Source of the DNA: Cognatundibacterium rugosum
GTDB lineage: Bacteria; Pseudomonadota; Gammaproteobacteria; Burkholderiales; Burkholderiaceae_D
NCBI RefSeq assembly: GCF_014284365.1
Contig: NZ_JACOGG010000002.1
Location: 62,001-126,000 of the forward strand
Length of the DNA: 64,000 nucleotides
Direction: 5' to 3'
A program made the position numbers and the translations under genes. Under the pieces are notes generated by a model. It was given only the letters and a program-made list of their open reading frames with translations. It did no database searches and was not told the origin of the DNA. Of this stretch, positions 11,506-20,206 are shown piece after piece. Position 1 is the stretch's first letter. Every line of letters starts with the position of its first letter.

Positions 11506-12057
11506 ATGCAGGACTTTGCCACGGTATTCCAACATGCACGTCAGGGCGATCCCGACGCAACCGGGCGTCTGATGCAAATGATCTATCCGGAATTGCGTCA
11601 GCTCGCGAAATCCCGGCTGCGCCGCAGCGGACATCTGACCTTACTCAATACGACGGAACTGGTCGCTGAGTTATGGCTGCGCTTACAAAATCTGCAGCAA
11701 TTACCAGGTGCTCAGCGCCACTTTTTTCTGGCCTATGCAGCCAAAGCGATGCGCACCATCGTCATCGACTATGTACGTAAGCGTCAGGCGCAGCGGAATG
11801 GTGGTGACGTGGATCATATTTCGCTGGATGAAGAGCTACTCATCAGCCATCCCGACACTTCCGAACTGCTGCGTGTCAACGATGCGCTGTCTGAGCTGGA
11901 ACAGCTGGCGCCACGGCTGGCTCAGCTGGTTGAATTGCGCTATTTCGCTGGTCTCACTGAAGAAGAGGCGGCTGAATTTCTGGGTGTTGCCAGACGTACC
12001 GTCCAACGCGACTGGCTAAAAGCAAGGGCCTGGCTGTATGAAGCCTTGCGCCAATAA
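11506..12057 (+). CDS. ECF-type RNA polymerase sigma factor
   Basis: 183-residue extracytoplasmic-function sigma factor of the type found next to Ser/Thr kinases. Region 2 covers DATGRLMQMIYPELRQLAKSRLRRSGHLTLLNTTELVAELWLRL and YAAKAMRTIVIDYVRKRQAQRNGG; region 4 ends with LVELRYFAGLTEEEAAEFLGVARRTVQRDWLKARAWLYEAL, a helix-turn-helix. No anti-sigma gene is adjacent; instead a transmembrane kinase follows 121 bases later, a known arrangement in which phosphorylation is thought to control the sigma factor. An in-frame ATG at 11359 would add 49 residues without family similarity, so I start at 11506. Confidence 0.88.
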   Translation: MQDFATVFQHARQGDPDATGRLMQMIYPELRQLAKSRLRRSGHLTLLNTTELVAELWLRLQNLQQLPGAQRHFFLAYAAKAMRTIVIDYVRKRQAQRNGGDVDHISLDEELLISHPDTSELLRVNDALSELEQLAPRLAQLVELRYFAGLTEEEAAEFLGVARRTVQRDWLKARAWLYEALRQ

Positions 12058-12178
12058 AATCCTGGCGTGTCCGTTCTGTCCCAACTTTATTTGTGACCCA
12101 ATGACGCTTTGACAGGGGTGAATACGTTATGAGCCATAAGCTGATACAAATAAAACGGAGAATACGCGGAGTTCACCT

Positions 12179-15028
12179 TTGAGCAACAATACGCAAGACT
12201 GGCAAGCCATTTCTGTCCTGCTCGACGAGCTGCTGGAACTCTCAGCAGATCAGCAGCGCGAATTCCTGCACAACCTGCCACCGCCACAGCAGCACCTGCG
12301 CGCGCGTCTGCATAGCCTGGCGCAGGCGCACTGGCAAGCGGAACAAGACGAATTCATGTCGACTATTCCGAAAATCACGCTGACCGATGACGGCAGCCTG
12401 AGCCTGCGCCGCAACTTCCAGCCCGATAGTCAGATTGGCCCCTGGCGTCTGCTGCGTAAACTCGGTGAGGGTGGCATGGCCAGCGTCTGGCTGGCAGTCA
12501 AAGAGGGAGAGTTCCGGCGTGAAGTCGCCTTAAAATTACCGCATGCGGATAATCTGTCCGAGCGGGTCATGGAGCGCTTTGCACGAGAACGCGACATTCT
12601 GGCTCAACTGGTTCATCCACATATTGCGCGCCTGTACGATGCCGGTATGGATAAGTCGCAGCAAAGCTGGCTCGCCCTCGAATTTATCGAAGGCATGCAC
12701 ATTCAGGATTGGTGTCACAGCCAGGGGCTGGATACAGCGGCAAGGGTCAGGCTGATGGTACAGGCTTGCTCCGCTGTGCAATACGCTCACTCGCGTCTGG
12801 TGGTACACCGCGATCTGAAGCCATCCAATATACTGGTTACCAGCGAAGGCTACGTACGTCTGCTGGATTTTGGGATTGCCCACATCTTACAGGCCGATGC
12901 GCATAACGATACACCGGCACTCACGGAGATCAAGGCATTTCAGGGCAAACCGGTAACCTGGCGCTATGCATCACCGGAACAGCTGGGTAACCAGGAAATC
13001 GGCATTACCACGGACGTGTATGCGCTCGGCGTGGTCCTCTACGAATTGCTGACCGGACACAACCCTTATCAGCCGGAAGACCGCTCACGACGCGCACTGG
13101 AACAAGCGATTTTGCATCAGGAGCCAGCGCCCGCTTCCAGCCGTGTCAGTGATCGTAAGTTAAGTCAGCACTTACGTGGTGATCTGGATGCCATTCTGCA
13201 CAAAGCACTGCAGAAAACCCCTGAGCTGCGTTACCCCACCGCCCATGCGCTGGCCAGTGATTTACGGCGCTATCTGAATCACGAGCCAGTCAGCGCAAGA
13301 CCAGACAGCTTCTGGTACCGCAGCAGCCGCTTCGTTCAGCGCTATCGCACACTGAGCGCGTTGAGTGTACTGTTACTCAGTGTGGTATTGAGCAGCAGCG
13401 CCGTCGCTTTGTATCAGGCGAATAAAGCAAGGCAGGAGGCGGATCGCGCACAAGCCATGTATCAATTCGTATTGCGTATTTTTAATCCTGAACAAAAACC
13501 AGACCCCGACCTGGTCAGGCGCGACCTGAGCCTGAAAGACCTGGTCGCAACCGGTATACAGAACGCGGTCAGGGATTTTTCTTCGCTGCCAATGGAGAGT
13601 AGCAAACTGACGCATGATCTGGGTCAGCTGGCCATTCAGCTCGGTCTGAGTGATGCTGCGAGCACCTTGTATGAGCATAATCTGGCATTGGCAAAACAGG
13701 TGTATGGCGACCAGAGCAGCGAATATGCACATGCCCTGATCGAGAGTGTAGACTGGCTGGCCAGTGTAGGTCAGCATCAACGTGCATGTCAGCAAACCAC
13801 GCAGGCGCTGGCGATATTCCGGCAGGCAGCAGCCAGCAGCGATCAGCTGGCGCAAGCCCACAGAAAAGCCGGACTCTGCGCGAGCAAATTATATGCGGCG
13901 AATGACCCGCGTATTTTTCAGCATCTGGAACAGGCCATCACACTGGCACGCCACAACGCAAACCGGAATGAGCTGGGTTATGCGCTGGTCAGTATAGCGA
14001 TGGCCTATCTGAATGCTGACCAGACCGACAAGGCACTGGCCGCTTATCAGGAAGCCTTGCAAGTACGGCTGCTGGAATTCGGCGAAAATAACTGGCAAAC
14101 CGCAGAAGCACGTCAGGGTGTGGCGATCTGTCTGGATAAACTCGGACGCCCGGCCGAATCCAGCCAGGTCGCGATCCAGGCCATGCACAATATGGAACAG
14201 GTCTGGGGCAAACATCATTACCGGGTATCGGAAGCCAGACTGTATATCGCGAATGTACTGGCCGATTCAACGCAGAGATCCGAAGCACTGCAGCAGGCGC
14301 GCACCGCCTATGACATTGTGTTGCTACCGGAATGGCGTACACAGAAACCCGACTATCTGGAAAGCGCACAAGTCGCTTATTTACGGATTTTGCTCAGAAT
14401 GGGTAATCTGGCACAGATGCTGCAAGTCTGCCGCGACATCGATATGCAGGCAGCCATCAGTTATCCGCGACTGCGTCTGATGGCGGCCGATCACTGTGGT
14501 CTCGCCCGGGCCATGCAGGGCGAGACTGAAATCGCACTACAACACGTGCGCCACAGCCAGCAATTACGTGAACAATACTGGCCTGATCAGAAAAAACGCG
14601 CACTTGGCGGACTGCTGGTGCAAGGAGCGCTTGCACTACGCAAGCGGGATTTTGCACTGGCCGCTCAACTCTATCGTCAGAGCATCAGCTATGCAAACAA
14701 TCATGCTGATTATTCGCGCAGTCTGGCCTGGCGCGAGCTGGCCAGACTGCCCGTCAGCAAAACAGAGGATGACTTACGACGCATCCAGGCTGAATATCAG
14801 GATTTGCAAACACCTCAGCAGGCTGACTACTGGCGTGGTCAGAGTGTAAATCTGCAAGAAGCTTTGGGATGGATTTATCTGCAGCGCGCGCAATATGGCT
14901 CTGCGATCACTGCGTTCAGGCTCGCATTGCAACTGCGTGCAAGCATGGATGATCCGGTCGACAGTGTCTGGCAAATGCAAACCCGGGCAGCATTACAACA
15001 AGCCCTGGAAAAAAATCGCAGTCTGTGA
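12179..15028 (+). CDS. Transmembrane serine/threonine protein kinase with C-terminal helical repeats
   Basis: 949-residue Hanks-type kinase. The kinase domain spans about residues 87-368: glycine loop GEGGMASV (96-103), ATP lysine 119 in VALKL, catalytic HRDLKPSN (210-217), DFG (230-232) and YASPEQ. One membrane segment follows at about 393-412, and the remaining 530 residues are tetratricopeptide-like helices, probably periplasmic. The start codon is TTG, supported by a GGAG site seven bases upstream; there is no better ATG. It follows the ECF sigma gene, so kinase and sigma factor probably form one signalling unit. The external signal is unknown. Confidence 0.92.
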   Translation: MSNNTQDWQAISVLLDELLELSADQQREFLHNLPPPQQHLRARLHSLAQAHWQAEQDEFMSTIPKITLTDDGSLSLRRNFQPDSQIGPWRLLRKLGEGGMASVWLAVKEGEFRREVALKLPHADNLSERVMERFARERDILAQLVHPHIARLYDAGMDKSQQSWLALEFIEGMHIQDWCHSQGLDTAARVRLMVQACSAVQYAHSRLVVHRDLKPSNILVTSEGYVRLLDFGIAHILQADAHNDTPALTEIKAFQGKPVTWRYASPEQLGNQEIGITTDVYALGVVLYELLTGHNPYQPEDRSRRALEQAILHQEPAPASSRVSDRKLSQHLRGDLDAILHKALQKTPELRYPTAHALASDLRRYLNHEPVSARPDSFWYRSSRFVQRYRTLSALSVLLLSVVLSSSAVALYQANKARQEADRAQAMYQFVLRIFNPEQKPDPDLVRRDLSLKDLVATGIQNAVRDFSSLPMESSKLTHDLGQLAIQLGLSDAASTLYEHNLALAKQVYGDQSSEYAHALIESVDWLASVGQHQRACQQTTQALAIFRQAAASSDQLAQAHRKAGLCASKLYAANDPRIFQHLEQAITLARHNANRNELGYALVSIAMAYLNADQTDKALAAYQEALQVRLLEFGENNWQTAEARQGVAICLDKLGRPAESSQVAIQAMHNMEQVWGKHHYRVSEARLYIANVLADSTQRSEALQQARTAYDIVLLPEWRTQKPDYLESAQVAYLRILLRMGNLAQMLQVCRDIDMQAAISYPRLRLMAADHCGLARAMQGETEIALQHVRHSQQLREQYWPDQKKRALGGLLVQGALALRKRDFALAAQLYRQSISYANNHADYSRSLAWRELARLPVSKTEDDLRRIQAEYQDLQTPQQADYWRGQSVNLQEALGWIYLQRAQYGSAITAFRLALQLRASMDDPVDSVWQMQTRAALQQALEKNRSL

Positions 15029-15101
15029 CGCTTTTTTTCTGACTACTCCGTCTTAGCGAATGAAGACCCATTATTTCTCATTCATTCACAACGAGGACAG
15101 T

Positions 15102-16043
15102 ATGAAAAAAAGTATTCCATCCAGCCTGCTTATTCTGAGTCTGATCGCTGCATTGAGCGCTTGCGGTGGCGGTAGCAGTGACAATGCGGGAAATGCCAGC
15201 GGCAATAGCAGCGGTTCCAGCGGCTCAGGTGGCAGTTCTGGTGGCAGCTCCGGTGGTGGCTCTGGCGGCAGTTCGGGCACAGGCAGCTCTGCAGGCTTGA
15301 CTGAGGCATTGAAAGTATTTGCTGAGAGCTGGATTGCCACACAGATGGTGAACAGCCTGCATGATTTTGCCGTCATTGCCGGCAATACCGGAAATTGCCC
15401 TAAGGGTGGCAGTGTCAGCTATGCTGGTGGTACCACCAGCATGAGCAATTGCGTGCGCCGCTTCCCTGCCGATAACGCTTATCAGGGGGCCTTCAGTGGC
15501 GTCCCGAATCAGATCGGCAATATCAAAATGCTCAATTTCCAAAGCAGCACGGCGATCAAGGTGAATGCAGGTGATAACCCGGCACTGACACAATACCAGA
15601 TCAGCAATGCCAGCTTTACTGCAACCGATGACAACAGCGACAGCAGCAAAGAACTTACCCAGATCGGTGGTGGCGCAGCCAGCTTTAGCCTGGGCACTGG
15701 CAGTTACAACATGACAGCAGTCGCCGGCAATGCCACCAACACTGGCAGCAGCCTGAGCATTGCCAATGGTTTTTTCTATACACGTAATAATGCTGCCGCA
15801 AACCGCGTGGTCAATCTGGGCAATATCGTGTATGGCGCTGAAACCAATGGCATGACGACCCGTCCTACTTCTGGTAAATACAATGTCGCCGTCGGAGGCA
15901 GCAGCACCGCCTGTGTAAATGTGGGCGTACAACTGATCAGCCTGACACAACTGACGATTACGTGTGAAGCGACGAAAGAAAGCCGTACGCTGAACTGGAC
16001 TGACGCAGATCTGAAAGCTGCTCTGACTGCAGCCCAAAACTGA
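15102..16043 (+). CDS. Hypothetical lipoprotein with Gly/Ser linker
   Basis: 313-residue predicted lipoprotein of unknown function. The signal peptide MKKSIPSSLLILSLIAALSAC ends in a lipobox (ALSAC, cysteine 21). A low-complexity Gly/Ser stretch of about 45 residues then acts as a flexible spacer from the outer membrane. The folded part has paired cysteines (NTGNCPKG, SNCVRR, STACVN, LTITCEA), suggesting disulfides and an exported beta-rich domain. The start at 15102 has a ribosome site (GAGGA); an upstream in-frame ATG at 15060 would break the signal peptide. It lies 73 bases after the kinase and may be its output or a sensor partner; that is inference. Confidence 0.7.
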   Translation: MKKSIPSSLLILSLIAALSACGGGSSDNAGNASGNSSGSSGSGGSSGGSSGGGSGGSSGTGSSAGLTEALKVFAESWIATQMVNSLHDFAVIAGNTGNCPKGGSVSYAGGTTSMSNCVRRFPADNAYQGAFSGVPNQIGNIKMLNFQSSTAIKVNAGDNPALTQYQISNASFTATDDNSDSSKELTQIGGGAASFSLGTGSYNMTAVAGNATNTGSSLSIANGFFYTRNNAAANRVVNLGNIVYGAETNGMTTRPTSGKYNVAVGGSSTACVNVGVQLISLTQLTITCEATKESRTLNWTDADLKAALTAAQN

Positions 16044-16057
16044 GGCAGATAAAAAAT

Positions 16058-16092
16058 GCTGGCGAGCGAATAGTGCGCTCAGCCAGCGTTTT
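16058..16092. terminator. Rho-independent terminator after the lipoprotein gene
   Basis: Stem GCTGGC-GAGCG (16058-16068) pairs with CGCTC-A-GCCAGC (16076-16087) with one bulged A, followed by GTTTT. It lies between convergent genes. Confidence 0.75.
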
Positions 16093-16150
16093 GAAGTTCA
16101 TTCCGGCACGGAGCAGGAAGCATGACAGGCAACCTGTCTCTGCCGATGAA

Positions 16151-17086
16151 TCATTTCTTCGTCGGTTTCTTCGCTTGCGTCTTTGTCTTGAGCGGCAAGC
16201 TGGTTTTCATCTGCGTACTGGCAGCAGGGCGGCTCTGCGTTTTTTTCGACGCAACGGTACCGGCCTTACTGGCTGAAACCGGCTTTGCCGGGTTGGCTTG
16301 ACCAGCTTTGGCAGGCGTAGCCGTTTTACCCGCAACGGGTCGGGCTGCACTCCCGCGCTTCGTGCCGGCTGGTTTGTTGCTGGCCCGTGCTGCGGGTGAT
16401 TTTTTTTCGGGTGCTGCCGGTGCAACCGCAGTTGGGGTTGCCGCGGTCTGTCCGGCACTGCCAGAATCAGACTGTATCGCCTGACTGACCGCCTGCTTAA
16501 ACTGATCCTGCAGCAAATTCCACCAGACCGCCGGATTCGAAAATGTGTGGGCTGAGTCTTCCGCTGCAGATGATTTCTGCGTGTCTGAAGCCGTGTTCTG
16601 CGGCGTATGGTTTACCGCGGACGCAGCATTGCCAGGGTTCGCAGTGAGGTCTGGCGGCGCCTGATAGGCTGTATCGCTGGCGGCCTCCTTGCTCTGCTCA
16701 CTGGCCGCTGCCGCTGCCGCTGACATCGGCCAGCCTGCATTCGAAAACGCAGCACCGGCACTGGCCGCCGCTGCAGTTTCTGCAGCAGCCTGTTGTGCTT
16801 CCCGCGTTTGCTGTACAAAACTGTCCCCCAAAGACTGTAAGGCAGCCAGCGTGGCACGCTGCACTTCCAGTGTCTGTATGGTTCCGCGCAGCATATTCAT
16901 ATTCACGTTAAGCCAGGATTCGACAGTCTTTAAATCCTGAATTTTCTTATCCAGTTCATCGAGCGACATCGGTGGCGTGACCATACCAGGTACCTGCATA
17001 CTGCCCCACAGCTTTTTAATAAAACCCAGCGGGTCAGCCATCTGAGACAGGCCTGGTGCTTCCGCACCGGTAAAGGGATTTTGCAT
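16151..17086 (-). CDS. phaM: PhaM-type PHA granule regulatory protein
   Basis: 311-residue protein of the PhaM family, which in Cupriavidus activates PHA synthase PhaC and anchors granules to the nucleoid. The N-terminus DPLGFIKKLWGSMQVPGMVTPPMSLDELDKKIQDLKTVESWLNVNMNMLRGTIQTLEVQRATL is the conserved phasin-like core (about 18-85). The middle is Ala/Gln-rich and the tail is rich in Lys, Ala and Pro (KPAGTKRGSAARPVAGKTATPAK and similar), like a histone-H1 DNA-binding tail. CGGAG precedes the start. No pha biosynthesis genes are in the window. Low-complexity tails make the exact length variable in this family. Confidence 0.85.
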   Translation of the reverse strand: MQNPFTGAEAPGLSQMADPLGFIKKLWGSMQVPGMVTPPMSLDELDKKIQDLKTVESWLNVNMNMLRGTIQTLEVQRATLAALQSLGDSFVQQTREAQQAAAETAAAASAGAAFSNAGWPMSAAAAAASEQSKEAASDTAYQAPPDLTANPGNAASAVNHTPQNTASDTQKSSAAEDSAHTFSNPAVWWNLLQDQFKQAVSQAIQSDSGSAGQTAATPTAVAPAAPEKKSPAARASNKPAGTKRGSAARPVAGKTATPAKAGQANPAKPVSASKAGTVASKKTQSRPAASTQMKTSLPLKTKTQAKKPTKK

Positions 17087-17340
17087 GGATAACTCCGGTT
17101 AGTATCATCGATAGCCGCACACTGCGGATTGAGGCAAGGCGGTCAGGCTGTCCGCACTGATTGTTGCCGACTACTGCTGTCGGTGGCTGCCTGACGGGTG
17201 GATTTCATCTTGCACCAGTCATAACAGTCCGTCAACTATGAATACTCAATCAGGATCACGCCATGCGCCCTGGCGCGCTATCACGAAGTCTCAGACAAAT
17301 TCTGATCGCGATCCTGCTGAAGTCAGTTTACACTGCGCGT

Positions 17341-18480
17341 ATGTCTTACACACCCAGCCAAATGATGACCGCGACGCCGCCCGGACGCATGCACTATCTG
17401 TGGTTTGCCGGCCTGGCGCTGGCGGGTCATCTGCTGCTGTGGCAATGGGGTGCAATCAGCATACGGCCCACGCCTGCGCTCAGTCCCAAGCCGGCTCCCA
17501 TGACAGTACAAATGCGTGTCCGGCCTCCCGTCACAGCAGCGATCACGCCAAGCACAGTACCGCCTGCGCGCTCACTTGCCAGCTCACCGGCCCGATCACA
17601 GTCTCGCAGCGAGGCCATGCCTGCTCCACCTGCGGCCAGTATCAGCCAGAGTGAAGCGCTGACCATCGCAAGTGCGGTCACGGAACGCGGTGCGGTAACC
17701 AGTACAGTCGATGAAATCAGTAGCAGTATCGCACTCGATCCGGTCACGGTGCTGACCCCATTGACCGAATCCGGGCAAAGTCTGAGCTTACATGGCTATC
17801 CGGCAATCGCACCGGACAGCGCTGTGTTAAAGACTAAGCTGGTCAGCGAAAGCCCAGGCAAAAATCCGGTCTATGGCGTGGGTGAAATTGCGTTTCACGT
17901 TCAGGATGGACGCTATCAGGTCAAAGTCCAGGCTGGCCTTGATCTGCTGCTCACGACCTTGAATTTGTATCAGATGCAAAGCGAGGGCAACTGGACAGAA
18001 TTCGGCTTGCAGCCGCAGACCATGAGTGAGAAACGGCGTAACCGTAGTGAGACTGCCACACACTTTCAGCACGACGGCCAGACCATCAGTTTTTCGTCCA
18101 GCAACCGCAGCACCCCATTACAGGCTGGCGCGCAAGACCGTGCCAGTATTTTTCTGCAACTGAGCGCACTCGGAAAAGGATCGCCACAGTTATTCCAGGC
18201 GGGACAGCAATTGCGGGTACAGGTGGCTGAAGACCGCGAGGCGCAGGAATTTCTGTTTCAGGTACAGGCAAAGGAAGTCCTGAAGACCCGTATGGGCGAA
18301 CTCGAGACCTGGCATATCATTCGTCCGCCACGCGTCGGAAAATATAACTCCACACTGGAAATCTGGCTGGCTCCTGGCTGGCAATGGTATCCGGTACAAA
18401 TCCGTAATACAGAATCGAATGGTACGGTGACCAGTCAATATGTGACCGCCATCCTCCCTCCCGAGAAAGGAAATTCCTGA
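17341..18480 (+). CDS. DUF3108 family protein, membrane-anchored
   Basis: 379-residue protein. A short cytoplasmic start is followed by one membrane segment (LWFAGLALAGHLLLWQWGA), a Pro/Ala/Ser-rich spacer of about 110 residues, and a C-terminal DUF3108 domain (about 175-375) with GVGEIAFHVQDGRYQVKVQAG and ETWHIIRPPRVGKYNSTLEIWLAPGWQWYPVQIR. DUF3108 domains are periplasmic beta-barrel-like folds of unknown function. An in-frame ATG at 17263 would add 26 residues before the membrane segment; I use 17341 since the family starts near the membrane helix, but this is not certain. The stop overlaps the next start by one base. Confidence 0.78.
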   Translation: MSYTPSQMMTATPPGRMHYLWFAGLALAGHLLLWQWGAISIRPTPALSPKPAPMTVQMRVRPPVTAAITPSTVPPARSLASSPARSQSRSEAMPAPPAASISQSEALTIASAVTERGAVTSTVDEISSSIALDPVTVLTPLTESGQSLSLHGYPAIAPDSAVLKTKLVSESPGKNPVYGVGEIAFHVQDGRYQVKVQAGLDLLLTTLNLYQMQSEGNWTEFGLQPQTMSEKRRNRSETATHFQHDGQTISFSSSNRSTPLQAGAQDRASIFLQLSALGKGSPQLFQAGQQLRVQVAEDREAQEFLFQVQAKEVLKTRMGELETWHIIRPPRVGKYNSTLEIWLAPGWQWYPVQIRNTESNGTVTSQYVTAILPPEKGNS

Positions 18481-19214
18481 TGTTCCACGCAATTACCCGT
18501 ACGGTGCTTGGTGTATGTCTTTGGCATAGTCTGTCAGCGCTGGCAGCAGACAGTTATCCCGCAACCCAGCTGGCGCCTGCGGCAGAGCTGCAATACAGTA
18601 TCAAAGCCAGACAAAGCGGTCTGAGCATCGGTGGTTCAGCACTGGTACGCTGGCAGCAACAAGATGGGAAGTACAGCATACACAGCGAAACACGTGCGGT
18701 GCTGGTCGGTAAAATTCTGGATACCAGCAGCCAGGGCAGCATCGATGAACAGGGTCTGGCACCGGAACTGTTCACGGAAAAACGCTTCGGCAAACCCCAG
18801 ACCCAGACCAGCTTTGATCGCCAGAATAAAATGATCAAATTCAGCACCTCGGCTGAAACTTATCCGATTAAGGGTGGCGAACAGGACCGTAGCAGCGCGA
18901 CCTGGCAACTGATCGCTCAGGCCAGGGCCGCCAGCGCGCACTTCACGACTGGCAGCGAATGGAAAATGTTTGTTGCAGGCCGCCGCGATGCAGAAACCTG
19001 GACCTTCAGAGTTGTTGGGACAGAGACGATACGCACGGCACTCGGAGAATACCAGTGCATTCATGTCAGCAAAGCGCCACCACCTGATTCCAGGGATCAG
19101 CAGCTCGATATCTGGCTCGCGCCGGGACTCAACTGGTATCCGGTGCGTCTGCGTTTCAATGATGCCGATGGGGATTTTGTCGATCAGTTGCTGGAGAGTG
19201 TCAACAAGCTCTGA
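18480..19214 (+). CDS. DUF3108 family protein, exported
   Basis: 244-residue exported protein with a cleavable signal (VLGVCLWHSLSALAADS). The rest is one DUF3108 domain: LQYSIKARQSGLSIGGSALVRWQQQDGKYSIHSETRA, then EYQCIHVSKAPPPDSRDQQLDIWLAPGLNWYPVRLRFNDADGDFVDQLL. It parallels the C-terminal domain of the upstream gene, so the pair is a tandem duplication with one anchored and one soluble copy. The TGATG junction with the upstream gene implies coupled translation and possibly a complex in the periplasm. Function unknown. Confidence 0.82.
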   Translation: MFHAITRTVLGVCLWHSLSALAADSYPATQLAPAAELQYSIKARQSGLSIGGSALVRWQQQDGKYSIHSETRAVLVGKILDTSSQGSIDEQGLAPELFTEKRFGKPQTQTSFDRQNKMIKFSTSAETYPIKGGEQDRSSATWQLIAQARAASAHFTTGSEWKMFVAGRRDAETWTFRVVGTETIRTALGEYQCIHVSKAPPPDSRDQQLDIWLAPGLNWYPVRLRFNDADGDFVDQLLESVNKL

Positions 19215-19306
19215 AACTGCGGATAGACGCGCAAATTTATTCTGTTCCAGGCATCAATAATTTCCTCATGGAAATTAAAAAAATCGGATGTGCTGACACA
19301 ATAAGC

Positions 19307-19359
19307 AAAAAAAAAAGACGAGTTAATTTCTTAACGGAATTAATTCGTCTTTTTTTTTA
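19307..19359. terminator. Strong symmetrical Rho-independent terminator before the aminoacyl-carrier operon
   Basis: GACGAGTTAATT (from 19317) pairs with AATTAATTCGTC (to 19349) with one G-T wobble. The stem is flanked by an A-run on the left and a T-run on the right, which extend it. It closes the DUF3108 pair and insulates the following operon. Confidence 0.85.
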
Positions 19360-19364
19360 AAAAC

Positions 19365-19370
19365 TTGACA
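19365..19370 (+). promoter_or_regulatory. Consensus -35 hexamer upstream of the aminoacyl-carrier operon
   Basis: TTGACA lies six bases after the terminator T-run and 67 bases before ATG 19438. The following 40 bases are A+T-rich but contain no well-spaced consensus -10 (TACAAT at 19380 is too near), so the exact promoter is uncertain. Confidence 0.4.
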
Positions 19371-19437
19371 TTTTTTAACTACAATAAATTGCCATTCGGC
19401 TATTCTATTACTTTCAGTTACACTTTTGCAGGCTGCC

Positions 19438-19923
19438 ATGTACAGCGCCCCGGTTTTCTCCAATTTTTCAGTGCGTTGTCGCCGCCATGTACCGGCTAAA
19501 CGCGACAATAACTTATTAATTGGAAACGATCTGGTATGGATACCCGAAGTCCGTAACGCCATTGCTCAGTTCGGTCAACGTTACCTGGACAAAATCTTCA
19601 GCGCTGCTGAAATAAACGACTGCGCGGGCATACCAGAACGCCGTGTCGCCAGTCTCGCGGCACGCTTTGCCGCCAAAGAAGCCGTGATGAAAATCCTGGG
19701 TCTGAACAAAAACAGCGTACTGCCCTGGCGTGCAATTGAAGTGATACGTCCAGCCGGTCAGGCGCCCTCTGTCCGGCTGCATCCGCCAGCCTTACAGTTC
19801 GCACGACAAGCGGGCATCCTGCATTGTTCACTTAGTCTGAGTCATGAACATGAATATGCGATGGCTACCGTGATCGCGATCCGTAAAACCAGACAAATGC
19901 AAGTTCGCCTACCACGTAACTGA
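19438..19923 (+). CDS. 4'-phosphopantetheinyl transferase (AcpS-like)
   Basis: 161-residue enzyme that moves the phosphopantetheine arm from coenzyme A to a carrier-protein serine. The two family motifs are visible: IGNDLVWIP (metal-binding Asp31) and FAAKEAVMKILG (Lys80 and Glu81 of the KE motif). The C-terminus holds the usual LSLSHEHEYAMATVIA. Size fits the short AcpS type. A housekeeping AcpS is expected elsewhere, so this copy is probably dedicated to the carrier protein encoded 41 bases downstream. A TTG at 19426 would add four residues; ATG 19438 has a CAGG site before it. Confidence 0.88.
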   Translation: MYSAPVFSNFSVRCRRHVPAKRDNNLLIGNDLVWIPEVRNAIAQFGQRYLDKIFSAAEINDCAGIPERRVASLAARFAAKEAVMKILGLNKNSVLPWRAIEVIRPAGQAPSVRLHPPALQFARQAGILHCSLSLSHEHEYAMATVIAIRKTRQMQVRLPRN

Positions 19924-19964
19924 TGCTCCTCCCCCCCCATTTCAACGCTAAAAAAGGTTAAGCC

Positions 19965-20204
19965 ATGAGTAAAGAAAAAATCCGCCAGGTTCTGAAGGAA
20001 CAAGGTAAATTCAGCACTGACATCGACAGTCTGTCTGATGATGCCGACTTGTACGAAGCAGGCATGACTTCACATGCCAGTGTCAATGTGATGCTGGCAC
20101 TGGAAGACGCGTTCGATTTGGAATTCCCGGATCGCATGCTGAAACGCAGCGTATTTGAAAGCATCAATGCAATTCATGCTGCCATTGAAGAATTGAGCGC
20201 CTGA
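19965..20204 (+). CDS. Dedicated acyl/aminoacyl carrier protein
   Basis: 79-residue carrier protein, acidic and helical. The usual DSL around the phosphopantetheine serine is replaced by T-S-H: in LYEAGMTSHASVNVMLALEDAF, Ser36 aligns with the modified serine. The four-helix length and LALEDAFDLEFPDRML match the ACP family. It lies between its likely activating enzyme (phosphopantetheinyl transferase) and an amino acid:carrier-protein ligase two genes downstream, so the cargo is probably an amino acid rather than a fatty acid. The ribosome site AAAGG is before the ATG. The next gene starts two bases after its stop. Confidence 0.9.
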   Translation: MSKEKIRQVLKEQGKFSTDIDSLSDDADLYEAGMTSHASVNVMLALEDAFDLEFPDRMLKRSVFESINAIHAAIEELSA

Positions 20205-20206
20205 TC

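Noticed and set aside
15200-15300. Possible tandem DNA repeat
   Set aside because: The repeats encode a Gly/Ser spacer in the lipoprotein and are too irregular for a minisatellite.
15225-16037. A 270-residue open frame opposite the lipoprotein gene
   Set aside because: It mirrors the codon pattern of the real lipoprotein, ends in low-complexity Ala/Thr sequence and has no ribosome site.
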